The translations under genes were made by a program, and so were the position numbers. Shown one piece after another: positions 38,906 through 60,300 of a DNA stretch of 64,000 nucleotides; position 1 is the stretch's first letter; the number at the start of each line of letters is the position of its first letter. The notes beneath the pieces were generated by a model, which worked only from the letters and a program-made list of their open reading frames with translations, was not told where the DNA came from and did no database searches. The stretch lies in NCBI RefSeq assembly GCF_021917145.1, contig NW_025813938.1, forward strand, positions 2,178,856-2,242,855. Direction: 5' to 3'. This stretch comes from Hypomesus transpacificus. Lineage: Eukaryota; Chordata; Actinopteri; Osmeriformes; Osmeridae.

Positions 38906-39612
38906 TTTCAGTACATGATCCCCCACTAGATCAATCCAGCATCAATGCTTCCTGCTCTTGCTCAGCCAACCTCACCGTCTTCAGAATATTGGACCTTCTT
39001 TACACCATGGAAATCATTTTTTCAGGGGGGCGATTGTGGGTCCAAGATGCATGCTTCCAATTCAAGTTTATTGGATTTTAACGGAAATAAATATGTACTT
39101 CTGAAGGTTAGAGCACTGTTTCAAATCAAGCCTAAGTAACACAGTGAACAAGTGCACCAGGCAGTGTGTGGAAAGCAAATTCATTTTGCATGCAAATGAC
39201 GGCTAGGGTCTCCAAATCTGTCAATGCAAGTAATAATATAACTACCTCCCTTATGAATGGATCTCTATATTATCGGCCAGTGATAAAACCTGAGAAACGT
39301 ATAATAATACAGCTGGTGAGAAAAGAGGATTAGTGTGTGGAATCCTGATGTAGATGTAGGTATTGACTATCCTGTTAAGCCCTTGAGTGAGTCGCAGGTT
39401 TCTAAATTGGTCTTCCACTCCCCCATGTGAAAAGCTACACTGAGTACTTCCTGCAGTGCGAGTGAGGGATGATGGCGATGACAACGTGAATCGATGCCAG
39501 GACTCCTCTGTTTCCTCTCGTATCCTCCCTCCTCCTCTCCTCTTCACCTCCCGCCGTCTTCCTCGTCCTCCGTCCTCCCTCACTGGGATCATCATGGTCG
39601 GTGTGTGGTCGG

Positions 39613-39793
39613 GTCAGATGGCTGAGTGGTTAGGGAATCGAGCTACCAATCAGAAGGTTGCCGGTTCGATTCACGGCCGTGCCGAATGACGTTGTGTCCC
39701 CGGGCAAGGCACTTCACCCTACTTGCCTCAGGGGGGAATGTCCCTGTACTTACTAAGTTGCTTTGTATAACAGTCTCTGCTAAATGTAAATGT
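39613..39793 (+). mobile_element. tRNA-derived SINE, copy G
   Basis: Same family, with gtcagatggctgagtggtta and gttgccggttcgattcacgg as A and B box regions. Confidence 0.8.
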
Positions 39794-40554
39794 GTGTGTG
39801 TGTGGTGGTCTTCTCAGACAACACAGTCCACTCGAAAACAAAACAAAAACCACCACCGCCCTCAGACAGGTTTCGTGACATTTAATAAAAACTCCAGCTC
39901 CTCTTCAGGTCGTCTCGTCAACCTAACTGAGTCATCGTGTCTGTGAATTAAACAGGGTTTCAGACTGACGGCAGCACCCAACCGGTCATAGATGTGACGC
40001 ACGTTCAGCGGTGCCCACAAGTGGATCAAGGCGAGGAGCTGTGCACGATAACCAAGCCCTAGGCGTTGACTTCATTTCCCTCAAAGAACGAATTGAATTA
40101 ACGTCTCGGCTAATGACCACCGCCCCCCCCCCCCCCCCAACCCTCCTACACCCCCTTTCAGTCAGCCCGAAGCATCACACCAGCCAGCACGAGGCCATGG
40201 CAGCATAGCTAGATGTCAACTGGTGGGGGAGCAGACAGTCTCTGTGTTTCCTGCATGTGTCTCCCATCTACCTCTTCAGTAGAGCTATCCTGAACGCAAG
40301 ACGAGATGATTCATTTTGTGCAGCGAAGGAGAGAGCTGTGTGTTTGTGAGGCTCAGGGCATGGCATGTGTACACTGCTAATACGTCCCCTCAGGCCAATG
40401 CAGGAAGCCTCCTCTCTGCTATCTTCTGCAGTGCTGTCGTGGAGCTCTATGGAGTGATCGCTTACAGCAATCAGGGAGACAAATGAGATATATTGATTTT
40501 CTTTTTTTTCCGCTTTCCTTACGCTTTCTTTTTCTCCCTCCCCTTCTCTTCATA

Positions 40555-40556
<2 letters not shown>

Positions 40557-40632
<76 letters not shown>
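40557..40632 (+). repeat. (TC)n microsatellite
   Basis: About 38 pure TC dinucleotides. Confidence 0.95.
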
Positions 40633-40639
<7 letters not shown>

Positions 40640-41469
40640 GTTCACGTCTCATTTTTCTACTCTCGTCTGCGATTCAGACTGAAGAGTTGGTGAAACACGG
40701 AGAGGAGAATCGTCTTCTGTTTGTAGTCTGCTGGCCTCTCTCCCCCACCCTGCTGTGGCCCGGGTCTGGACCACACATCCCCTGACGGTGGGCAGCCGAG
40801 AACCGAATCAAGCGTACCTTCACCCTCACGCACAGTCAGCAGATACGGCCACAGGTACTTCTCTTTTCCCTTTCTGTTGTCGTTTTGTCAGTCTTTCTTT
40901 TGAATTGCTCTGAGGTTGCATCAGAACCCCGCGTCATGATAACAGACCTGACGTTCTGTCTTTACACGGATGATCATCATTTGACAGTTCATCCAAAGTG
41001 ATGTTTTTCCATTGTTGTTCATTTCACTTGTGCTTGTTGACTGTCTTCTGCGTTCATATTAGTTGCTGGCGTTAATTAGTTTAAGTGCGTCTTGTCTCGT
41101 AGCCAATTTGAGGCTGGCACAATCTTGGCCCACAAACTCAGCACGGAGGACTTTGCTGATGAGAGAGTGGGCAGTATTCATGCTGAAGTCAGTGCTGCAT
41201 AAGCACTTGACATTAAAATGGATGAAAAATTTCACAGTCAATTGAATGGAGACATTTATGCTTCCGTGCAAGGATTTAGGTGTTGTAGTAGGCTGTGAAA
41301 CAGTCGCCGGATAAACAAGCCAGTATTAGTAGTCATTTTTACTTAGTGGAGTACATAAAGGAGTGATCAGAATTTAAAAAAAAATATAAATTATATTATT
41401 ATAGCTGGCGGGGGGGGGGGGAAAGGAGGAGCAACAGTCTTACAAAAAACTGTTAACACGTAAACTGTA

Positions 41470-41592
41470 CATGCGTGTATAGATAATATACTGTGTGTGT
41501 GTGTGTAAATAATATACTGTGTCTGTGTGTGTGTGTGTGTGTGTGTGTACGCGTGTCTGTGTGTGTGTGCTTGTGGGTGTGTGTGTGCGTCC
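41470..41592 (+). repeat. (GT)n microsatellite before the first rph3a coding exon
   Basis: Interrupted gtgtgtgt runs end about 10 bp before the acceptor of exon 41601-41686. Confidence 0.9.
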
Positions 41593-41612
41593 ACCTCCAG
41601 AGTGCGGCAGCC

Positions 41613-49409
<7,797 letters not shown>

Positions 49410-52270
49410 TCTCCCCAAACGAGCCTTCTTACCTTTAGTTCTGCCCCTCTCTCAACCCAACTGTCCTCCCCCTGTCGATGGTCGTGTCTGCACCGTAGCT
49501 GAACACACGCCCCATTCCAATATTCCTCCCCTGCGATGCTTGGTTTACCTTTCTGATCATCCTCCCTTAACTGAGACTTACTGTGGCTGTCCATGGGAGT
49601 CCATGGCAGGCAAAACATCACACACTTTAGATCACTGCTTCAAAAACCACTCCCTGTTGGCACTTGTCAATGTAAGCTTAAATCTGTTGAAGGCAAAACA
49701 AACACAAAAAAACTAAAAGAGATTAAGGAAAATTGTGACAAGTGACGTGGAATAAACAATGAGGCAATCATGCCTGTCAGTGATATTACATATTGAAGTT
49801 GACACATCTAAACTAACATTTTGGAATGCAGTGGCTCAGATCAAGAAAAAGCAATATTTGGACGTTCTACAATCGCAACCACACTCAGTCAGTTTCATTA
49901 GGAGTGTCGGTTTTATTTAGATCTACTGATTAAATCCTTTATTTCTTGTCAAACGACACCCAGCAGTGTTATCATCACTTGTAAGAGCATGCACAGGCAG
50001 ACAAAACACTAAAGACACACAGCTGCACTTTCAAAACAGTTTACCGAGCCCTGGGCAGGGCCATGTCCGTATGAGGATCAAATGTTTACATGCTGATGCA
50101 TTGCTTGAGTAAGAAAAGACTATCAAGCCATCATTGTTATCAGTTACAAGCAAAAAATAAATAGTAAAAAAGGTAGCCAACTGTATAAGTATGTTGTTAA
50201 TTATGAAGTTCAAGTTCACTTTAAATGATTTAATTACTAGCACATATGAAAGGTTGATTTATGTTCTTTGCCTAATTATTCAAGTTGTAGAGGTTGTGGG
50301 ACAGTGTTGTTAGTGGCGTGAAAGACTGCACATAAAAATGTTATCTTCCATGTAGATTTGTTTTTAGCTGTTGCGTTCTTAACGTGTAGGGCTGAGGTGA
50401 GAACTAGTTTCCTTTCTCTCGTGCAGTCTGTGTTCGGGCCCGCACCCCACCATGCAAGTGCTGAGACAGGTCTTCTATCGCAGATTTGTTTTCTACTGAA
50501 TGCGACACGGACAAACCTGTGGCTCTCGCCTATACAAACGCACTCACTACCAAGACAAGGGGATAGGCCTGAGTCATGAGTCATGTGCTGCTTCACTTGC
50601 ATGCACTGTGCTTGTGACCTGTTAGCTGTGCCTGGAGCAGTCCCAGAATGGCTGTGTTTATCGTACCTGTGCGTCCCCCCTGTCCCGAACACAGGGACCT
50701 CTCCTCCTGCCACCCACTTGTTTTTTCGCTGCACCAGTCCCTCAAGCTTGGCACCTGGCTATTGACCAATTTACCGTGATTCAAGGAAAGCACACATTAT
50801 ACAATGGAATGACCTCAGTTTATACAGCTGTTGCAAGTTTCCCAAATAGAACACCTATGCATGAGATGTTATGTGGTTAATATATATATAGAGAGAGATA
50901 TATAAATATACATTGAATTTTTAAGACACTAAAAGCTATTAAATGTTTACAATTAATCCCCTTGAGATCTTTTTCCACTAAGACCACACCATCAACTTAT
51001 TTATGCTGCATGAATATCGGGATAAGAATTGTTTACGACAATATACAGTTATGTAGCTGCCTGCATACTAAGGTCATGTTCTGGGCCTTACTTCAGGTGA
51101 TAAGGAGTGCACACGATTCACACGCCTAAATGTGTTCAACGGACACAAATTTACACAAATGTTATTTTCCCTTACGGGCATACATAACTGACTGTACATG
51201 GAGAATAATTTCTTTTTGGGGGAGGAATCTTTCCTCCAGTTTCTCATCGCGTTTTTCTTCGTGTTAACACCCTCTCTGCCCCCCAGTGGCGGCAGGCTAG
51301 ACTCCCATTTGTTGCCTCATGCACTAGTCGCCCTGGTAACCTGCTATGTCGACCTATGTACGTCACCAGGTGGTCTTAAACTGACATTAGTTTATTCTCT
51401 TTCTTTGAGCAGTAAATTTGATCCTAATGAAAACACGGTTGTCTTCTTTATGTAGAAGTCTATTTAATGGAATGATTTGTTGACTTTATCAGTGTATTTG
51501 TAAATAGCTAGTGCATGCACTGGAGATAGGCTTATAAATATATATGGATGTTTGCAATTTAATTTGCATGTAAAGATTTTACAAGGAGTTTACACATATC
51601 AATTAAAGCCTATTGAAACTGCTAAATGTGTGTGACCGTTATCTCGTGTCTGCAGCCTTTTTTGAGGTTTATTTCAGGATATGATTCAACCTGCCTCTCG
51701 AACAATTCGGTCAAATGACGTTCTTCAAAGTGCCACGAGGCAAGCTACTGGATTATTGTTTAAAGCAGCTATTGTATGCAAATGCATAAGATTGGGTCAG
51801 ATCGACACGCAAGCATGGCTTCATAACTCTTAGATGCAAGATGCAAATTGATAATCTTAATGTGAAGAAGTAGGCTACAGTCACCCTTGCAATCAGCGAG
51901 AAAAACAATTACGTAAAAATCACCCCAAAGAGACTGAAAAAACACTTTCCAAAACACTAATGAGTTGTTTCGTATTTACGAGCAAGGGTGTTGCCAGACC
52001 CACTGCGGAGCCTGCACTCTACCTGGTGAGAGGATCATATTTCTCATCAAACGTTTTTCATTTGCAGGCCTACCTGTGAGTGGAACCTGCAGTTGGTTCA
52101 GAACCATATAGACTCATACCTTAGCTATACATGTTGCTGTCATTGGGCAATAATGCTTGCATCTGCGCACATTTTTCCAGATTGAATTAAGTGTTATTGG
52201 GATCCTTGCTTAATTCGTCCTTATTTGGTTATTTACTTTTTGAGTTTTTTTTTTTATCTCCTTGTCGGAT
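49410..52270. other. rph3a 3' UTR and pla2g3 upstream region
   Basis: The rph3a 3' UTR may extend about 2.2 kb to an ATTAAA at about 51,603 (aattaaagcctattgaaac). The rest is the pla2g3 promoter region. ORFs at 50276-50734 and 51198-51455 have no coding support. Confidence 0.45.
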
Positions 52271-55200
52271 ATGCAAATACGATTTATTTCCCATTGGGCC
52301 TTTGCCTGGTCTTTGATCGGTTTCTCAAATGCGCTCGCAGTTAGGATTTTGACAGAATCACATTCAGACAATTCATACTTTTGCCTCCGGACGAACTCCA
52401 CTGAAGAAGGACACACGCGCCTCACATTCTTACGAAATGCCATGGATGGAAGCTATTCCTTTCTTACATATACGAGTGTATGGTCTTTAGAGAACAGGCA
52501 GCTTTTAGAATGTGCGATCGATAACAATCCAGTAGTTGCTGGAACGTATTTATCTCATTGCACCGAACACTTGGAGAGCCACGTGGAATTCAGTTTTAAT
52601 TTCAGCTTGTTGTTGGATCAGGACGGCCCTTGCGAGTTGAATCCAACAGTCGGATTGAACTTTCCAATAAGTGACCGATCTCAGCATCGCAATAATGTGG
52701 AAATAAAATACCGTAAGAAACGCGCTTGGGTATTCCCAGGCACGCTGTGGTGTGGCAGAGGAAGCAAAGCTAGTGGTTATGAACAGTTGGGTGAGTACAT
52801 ATCATAACTGCAATGCTCATCTAAGGGTATTGGCAAAATAAGGATTAGGCATATGGAAATTAAGATGATTAACTTAAGGGACCATGCGTGAAATGCATGT
52901 AACAAATCTATTCGGTGTAAATAGCTGACTTTGAAACTCTCCATGCAAGTGTTATCCTTTCATAGTTGACACATTTTCTTGTGTAATGAAAATCACGAAA
53001 TGTAACAAATAAAACAAAGTACATTATTCTCCACGATTTTTCTCCAACAGGAATGTTTGAGCGAGTAGACCATTGCTGCCGCAATCACGACCACTGCAGA
53101 AACACCATTCACGCCTTCACGGTAAACTACGGAGTGTTCAACACCAACTTCTACACTGTCTCACACTGTGAATGTGACCACAGGTGAGTCTGAACATAAC
53201 CACGTGGCATTCCATTCCATCCATGACCCAGATCTCGAGATCTCCACCATCATCCACTGGCCTTCCCCCTCCAGCCAAATGGCAAAAAGTCAGCTGAGTT
53301 AATGAGAGTTTAGACCGTTGAAGTATGAGTGACTTTTATGATATTTCTAAGGTGTGGTGTATGTCCTTAGCACATCTGCCTTCAGTCAAGTGTTTTGATT
53401 TCAGGGATGTTTGAATCGTTGCCCCATGATATCTAATGTTGACATCATCCGATGATTTGATTCAGTCATTGCAGACAACAACATCCCTTGAGTCCAAGTC
53501 ACTTCTTTCAAGTCAAATCCTGTCCTTAGAAATCATCACACTGGGCACCGTTTTCACTGCGCACACACCCGGTGTCTTCACATGATCTGACCAGAGTGTC
53601 CTTGCCCTCAGTTTCCGTCAGTGCCTTGGGAGAGTGAACGACACCATCTCCAACATGGTGGGCTACAGCTTCTTCAACATCCTCAAGGTACCCTGCTTTG
53701 AGCTCACCCAGAAAAGACGGTGTGTGGAGCTGAACTGGTGGGGAATGTGAGTGGCTCACTGTCGGGTCCGTTTGAATCGAGCGCAAGGGTGCATTTGTGC
53801 ATGCAAAATGTATAGACGTGAAAAGTCATCACCACAGTAACTTGAAATATCGAAATTGGCAGGAGACATTTGTTGATGGGATTAGTGACAATCTGTGCCA
53901 GTGCGGTTCTGTAAAACAAGATAGACCTCATACTGACGCACTGCACACAGATACAAACTAGATAACAGCAGAGTTTTCACAACAGTCCTAAATGAGCAGC
54001 TTGTGATGACATGTCTGAGTCTAAGCCAGATCTTTAACTGCTCTTTTACTGTTGCCCTGGGCAATAGAACCACACCCCTTCTCTGATTCCACAATGATGC
54101 CGTTCTGATTAGTGACGACTTCCTCCTTCTCTCTGGCACATTAATGGGGTGTTGAGAATATCTCTGTTTCTCTTTTGATAGATTGGCTTTGTGTGTGACA
54201 GATATAGTGATAACCAGCACAAGCTGGTTATTAATGAAAGCATGGAGAATTTACTGTGAATGATAACCATAAAAAAAAACCTGAACACAGTAAAGGTTTG
54301 TGTATTTGGCTTGGGGAACGTACAGCATTATGGTATTGAGGTATTACTGCATATTAAAACCAATATGCATATTAGTATATATTGCATGTATACATGTCCA
54401 AAACAGAAACTGCAAATATTCATAGAACGTTCCAAATTTAAGAAAACAGTCAATATTTACAAAACGATTATAGAAAACAGAGCGAACAAGGCATGGCTTA
54501 TCTTATGAAAGCTCTCTCTCTCTCTAGGTGTGGAGGCCCCGGCTTGTCTAACTTGTTTACTTCTACTCTGCTTAGGTGCAAGCTAACCAAGGTGGCCCCA
54601 TACGCCGTCTTCAAAAAGCCCTCCCCTTTCAACATCACCCAAATCCCAGATCAACAAGCCGCCTCCCACCAGCCCGCAGTCGCAGAAGGTGCTTCTTCCT
54701 CCCGAGACAGGAAGCTCCTTAAGAGGCCGAAGCTGAAGGGCCCTTCTGGACGCTGCGTCTCGCCGCGAGGAGACTCCTCCCGGCACAGACCAAAAAAAAG
54801 GAAAAAAAGTGAAAGGAGACGGAAAACTCCCCCGACTCGAAGCAGCGCGCTCCAGACACGCGTGACCCAGACCGCAGAGCCCTCAACATGGATGAGAGCT
54901 GATGAAAACACATTCACTACCCGGGGAGTTGTTTCCCCCACACACAAGAAGACGGACATGGCCAAAACGGCTAGAAAGGGCAAGAAAAAGAAGGTGCCTA
55001 GAACTGAATCCAAAACCGTCCCTTCACGGTCAGGGCAAACCAGGCCACAGGCGGCTACGCAGACTAAAAAGCAGGCAGGCACTGCAACGCTAACAACAGC
55101 GCTTCCATTGTTAAAATCCACACGCCAATCAACTACCACCACAACAACCACAGTTTCAAACCCCAAAAGCCACAAACGGACAAAGGGTTTCTGGAAACGT

Positions 55201-55485
55201 CATCGATGTGGACCCAGAGCCCCACCGCGAGGAGACAGCTTTCAGCCACGCCGCAAAGCTTGTTTAGAGGACACCCCCCCCCAACTGCCAACCGTCCAAC
55301 TGTCAACGTACGCAACAGTATTAGCCTTCACTAAGAGGAGAGCATCAACTCAGATTATCATCCCCTCACCTTACACCACATCATCCCCACCTAAGAAGAC
55401 CTCTTTTACGCTATGGAGGAAAAACCATACTGAGACCGTCCCCTCCTCGAAGACCTGGACCAAGCCTCAGATACAAACAGCATAA
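52271..55485 (+). CDS. pla2g3: group III secreted phospholipase A2
   Basis: PLA2G3 is a bee-venom-type, calcium-dependent secreted PLA2 that hydrolyses sn-2 acyl chains and acts outside the cell or in the secretory pathway. Exons: 52271-52790, 53051-53183, 53612-53746, then 54576-55485 or 54528-55485 (565 or 581 aa). Residues about 1-22 form a signal peptide (MQIRFISHWAFAWSLIGF). The PLA2 domain carries the calcium loop WCGRGSKA, the catalytic CCRNHDHC and the CECDHRFRQCL region, ending WWGMC. The final exon encodes about 300 residues rich in Lys, Arg, Thr and Pro. This tail is unlike the Cys-rich C-terminal domain of mammalian PLA2G3. It contains two RGDS motifs. The ATG at 52271 is the first in the frame. 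The gene lies between rph3a and hectd4. Confidence 0.9.
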
Positions 55486-55733
55486 TTTCCTGTTGGGTTT
55501 GGAGAACCTCTCCAAACAACGAACTTGTCTTCACCCAGGGAGAAGACAGACCCCTGGAGTTAATGAAGCCAGGTAGAGTCAGGATGTCTTAACAGAAGCA
55601 GTACAGTTCTCTCTCTCTGTCTCTCTGTCTCTCTGTCTCTCTGTCTCTCTGTCTCTGTCTGTCTCTGTCTCTCTGTCTGTCTCTGTCTCTCTGTCTGTCT
55701 CTCTGTCTCTCTCTGTGTCTCTGTCTCTCTGTC

Positions 55734-55766
<33 letters not shown>

Positions 55767-57309
55767 GTCTCTGTCTCTGTCTCTGTCTCTCTCTCTGTCT
55801 CTGTCTCTCTCTCTGTCTCTCTCTCTCTCTTTCTGTCTCTCTCTTTCTGTCTCTCTCTCATCTATAAAGTAGCATGCAGTCTCTCGTAATCACTGCTTTT
55901 CAGATTTTATTGACAAATTGAGTGCTTGAGCTTGGCTTTCAAGGTGAACTTTTAGTGGTGAAAAAGGCATGACATGACAAGTAAGATAGGCACCCACCTG
56001 CAGCGACAAAAGCTGCTGTTTGGCATCAGGGGAAGTTAACACCATCTTGACCCCAGCTGGTATGTGTACATCTACAGAGGCAAGCACTCATCCTGAACAC
56101 CTGCTCGACATCAAGCTTATTTCATTTGTAGGCCCTATGAATGGAAGACAGAGATAAATAGCACATATACTTTAGGGGTGTATGGTCACCAGGTATTAAT
56201 AAAACCGTTAATAAAATGTTTTTAACCTTGTAATGCACTTGCATTGAATCATTTATTTTTCTGGTAACTCGTATTGATGTATTATCAAAGTTCCTTCTTA
56301 CATGCTTGGAGATTTTGGAGTGTAATTGTAAACAAATGTAAATATTTATAAAAAATTGATGCAAGTATATTGACCTGGTGGATAACGGACTTCATGGCCA
56401 ATCTTACTTTTTACAATAAATAAATAAATAAATACATTAATTAATTAATTAATGAATTAATAAAAGTTTTAAAAAGTTACAGTAATTTGCCTGGATATTG
56501 GCATAAGCGTTCCTTAAATGATCACTAGGTGGCGCTTTCGCTCCTTCACTGTTAAATGAGTGAACCAAGTGGGCCCTTCAGATCCAACATCCGCACAACT
56601 GTCTCAGTGATATTTGAAAAAGATAAACTCGTAATAAAACCAGCTGTGTTTTCATATTTGTGTGCAAGTCTGATAAGACTCTGATACAATTTGAATGACA
56701 GTTAATAATGCATAGCAACAATTTCATATCATTTTATTATGCATCTACCTTGGAGCGCATTGCATGCCGGGAACAGTTGGCCTTGGAAACATGGCGTCTC
56801 ACTGACAGCTGTGGGGTTCCCATTATCTTGTCCAGCCACTGGTATTAAGAGGTTGCACCATCTACGGAGCCGTATTTTACTCATTTTTACAATATTTCGT
56901 GCTGCTATCTCAGTGTCATCTGCTGGGAAAGACGGTCATTTACGAAAACAGCAGTGTTAACGAGTTTACAGCCAGTGTCACGCCCACTCCGATCTAAAAG
57001 ACGATAGCCAACGTAACGGCGTTAGAGCTAGCTAGATTCTGCTAGCTGCTGGTGCTAGAGAACCTGCCTCCAGTTAGCTTGCCTGTCAACACCAGACAGG
57101 ATCAGCTGAGGCTTGGTAGCTTACTCGTAACAAGCAACTAGCCAACAAGACACACATTTTCGGACATTTTCAGTGTCGTCGGAGGCAACAGAATGTCTTT
57201 TGGGTAACGTTAGCTAGCAGGCAGCTGGCGTGCAAGGGCGTTTCTGTCATTTCGTATATTGAATTTTTAATGTGCAACCTCTCTGGTATTTTTCTCGGAG
57301 GAGAGAGAG
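55486..57309. other. pla2g3 3' UTR and hectd4 promoter region
   Basis: It includes a TCTCTG repeat (listed), AT-rich DNA with AATAAA at about 56,416 that could end pla2g3 transcripts, and TAGC-rich sequence (57,020-57,230) upstream of hectd4. The ORFs at 56739-56960 and 55890-56087 are unsupported. Confidence 0.5.
55605..55859 (+). repeat. (TCTCTG)n-type repeat
   Basis: tctctctgtctctctgtctc units with variable register, about 250 bp, just past pla2g3. Confidence 0.95.
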
Positions 57310-60300
57310 ATGGGCTCCGGGGTCGTGGATTCGTCCCAGTGGCTCTCAGTGAAGGAAGAAACAATCTTCCTTCACGATGGACTGATTCGGGTCACGGATC
57401 TGGCTGAACTGCCCAGTGAAATTGGGGTGTCGGAGCAGGGTGATACCGAGCAGGAGGTGGGTCAACAACGCACAAACGGTTGCAAAGTGTAGGATATGTT
57501 TAGCATGTGTAGTGGTCTGCTAGCTAGCTAGCTCGGCTAAAGCCAAGGCGGCTAGCTTAGCCTGCTACAGTAGCTAGCACTAGCTAGCTGAAGTTCAGCA
57601 CAGTGACCGACACCGGGCAAGCTTACACAGCCTAACGGTACCGGTGTAGCTAACAATCTTAATCATTATTTATCTTTACAGTGTCTCTCAAACGGAGTGT
57701 CATTATTGTAGGTGGTTCTGTTTTGGTTTATGTCAGCAGACTTGATTAGCTAGGTAGACATAAACAGCCAGCTTGTTAATCAACAATAATATCAGTAAAC
57801 AGCCGAGATAATGGAGTCTCTAACTAGCTCGATAGCCCAGCTCTCTGACGTTACTGTAGACTTAATCAGATGGACTTATCTAATGGTTTACAACAGCGAT
57901 ATACAACAAGCCTAACCCCATGACTGTAGCTAGTTTAGCAGCATAAGCAACCTGTCTCAGTTGTAGCTGCCTAAACAACAGGATGACATGTCAATTAAGT
58001 TAGCATGGGGTGGGCCAGCATCTTCTGTTAGGGCAATTTCCCCAGACATTATGTGTTTACTTGAATTATGTTTGGGGTTGTTTACTAAAGTAAATAGCCG
58101 ACTTCACACATTTTCTGTAGAAACGCAAGCTGCATTGAGGGCATGGATCGGAGTGATATAATTCAAGGGACATTTGGCCTGAACTTAAATAGATTTGGTC
58201 ATTTGAGATCTATGGATGATCATGGTAAGTAAGCAGGCAGTGAGAGGAAGAACTTTCACAATCGGGTCATGAAACTGCACGCTGCAAGAAGGTGAATTGT
58301 AACTCGAGTATTTCCACAGTGTCAGTGAACTCCCACTCTGTTCTTGCTTTTTACCGTTTCAATACCATTCATTGAGTTAAACAGTAACGAGGGAATCACA
58401 GGGTTGTCTCTGTGTTATTAGCTACCTTGTTAGAGTAGCAGTAAGTTGCATTTGCTGTTGTGGTTTAGAAAGCACAACATTTCCCTGTCACCCTCAAACC
58501 ACTCTTCTCTGGTTTCTTAAGGTTAGAGCTATTAAGCCCATTAGGGCGGTGTCTCTTGGGTAATATCTGGCCATATTGATGTGGGACATACAATTTTATT
58601 GGTGGGTGTAAACCAGGATATAGTCTGTATGATAGATGAATCTTCAGTGCATCCCACCTTAAATATTCATTAGGTCATCCAGTATCCCATCAGGCCATGG
58701 GTGTTTGGACTATTTTTATCCACGTGGAGCAGCAGTACTTCTGCAGAGCAAGGTGGAGAGAGCTGGTGCACAATCCCAGCCTTCAATTAATGAATGTTAC
58801 CGTAACGTTAGTATTATATCTGAAATGAAATCGATACAAAATGTGCCCGCTTAACGGTGTAATGGATTCTTCCCAGTCCAAGAGTCTTGGGCTCCACTCT
58901 GTAATCAATACCTGAATTGTTGCCTAAGTGCAGAGGATGCTCATTGTTCTATCCTTTCGGCTCTAGACACAACGCCATGGTCCACTGCCATAGCCATTAT
59001 TGGTGTAATGCTTCTACAGTTGTAATTCAAATGCACTTGTGCATTACTTGAGTAATTTGTATTGTTATGAAGTATAACCTCGTATATATTCTGCGTCAGT
59101 AACGTGAATCAAGGAGAAGGAGAGCTTTCACATGAAAATGTATCCTAGCCTACCATTTCTTTAATGTGATAGAATGATAATGCAACTCTCTAGTCCTCCA
59201 TATTTGATTTAGCTGCACACGATCTCTGAGTGCCTCAGTGCTCTGTCTCTGTTGCTAAATTGAGTTTGGAGTTGTCCAGATCACACTGAAAGATAACTGA
59301 CGATTACACATACAGGGAACGTGAAGCCTTTCTGCTGGGCTGGTCGTTAACCTGCAGACCTCAAGAGTCCGTCGTGTCTGACGCCCGTGTGACCCACCCT
59401 CTCCTGTGTGTGTGTGTGTTCCGTCCTCCAGATCCTCACGTTCGAGACCAAGAACCCGGCCGAGCTCGCCGAGCGTCTCCGCGCCGTCTGCGGAAACCAG
59501 AGCAATGCGTACGCTCGCCTCCTGGAGTACCGGCTCAACGCGCTGCGAGGCCTGTGGGGGGCGCAGCGGCAGCTGGCCCTGGAGGAGCAGCAGGAACGCG
59601 AGGGGGCCGGGGGGGCAGACGAGGAGGCCCTGGCCCTCCTCAAGCGCCAGGGCCTGCTCCAGCAGCCCGAGCAGGCACCCTTCACCTCCCGCGTGGGCCT
59701 GCTGCTGGTGTTCCCCCTGCTGCAGTCGCAGACGCGCAGCGACCCCGCCCTCTGCGGGGTGACGGCCGAGGTGCTGCTGTCCTGCCTGAGGGACTGCCAG
59801 CCTCTCAGCCTCAGCAAGGAGCCGGCAGACTGCCTCAACGGCCTGGAGGGGTTGCTATGCTCCTGGCTGGAGGAGGGCCAGGGTCAGGGCCAGACCCAGG
59901 GCCAGACCCTCCATCCACCCAGGCAGAGGGAGAACGCAGCTGCGGCCCTGGTTGCGCTCGCTTGTGCCAGGTGAGACCACGTCTTAACTGTTTCAACCTG
60001 AGTAGAGCTAAAGTGAAAACACTCTCAGATCCAGGTGTGTGTGTGTGTGTGAGGGGGGGGGGTTTCAAGTGGGACAGGTTTTCTCGATGAAGCGGTAAAT
60101 CGTGAAGCTTCGCATGACACCTCGCCTACTCTTGTTGTTACGGTTGCCTTGCTTACAGACGCCATTTCTAGCCGTGTTTCTCACTCTTGACTGGAGCCTT
60201 GCTTCTGGTGGTGACAACGGAGCTGGACTTGTCAAAACCAGAACCCTCCGCAGCTTTGTGTGGCCTCTGTAGAGCAGGAGCCCTTTGTTTCAGGGAACCG

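Larger units (their letters stand above)
31730..41600. other. long non-coding interval between vps33a and rph3a
   Basis: About 9.9 kb with no supported protein-coding gene. It probably holds the vps33a promoter and untranslated 5' exons of rph3a. Candidates are a splice-donor-bounded segment ending at about 32,479 (ggaattccag before gtaggt) and one ending at about 40,854 (gccacag before gtactt), both speculative. Much of it is simple repeats, G-runs and SINEs listed separately. Confidence 0.5.

Noticed and set aside
38571-39081. Pro-rich ORFs up to 168 aa
   Set aside because: They are created by the cctcccccctcctgggcc minisatellite; every frame is open because the repeat lacks stops.
54651-55175. 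174-aa minus-strand ORF over the pla2g3 tail
   Set aside because: Antisense of a Lys/Thr/Pro-rich exon, giving a Val/Phe/Leu-rich chance product.
59374-60090. 238-aa plus-strand ORF and 163-aa minus-strand ORF overlapping hectd4 exon 2
   Set aside because: Out-of-frame shadows of a GC-rich coding exon. Only the frame of 59432-59970 matches splice phases and family sequence.
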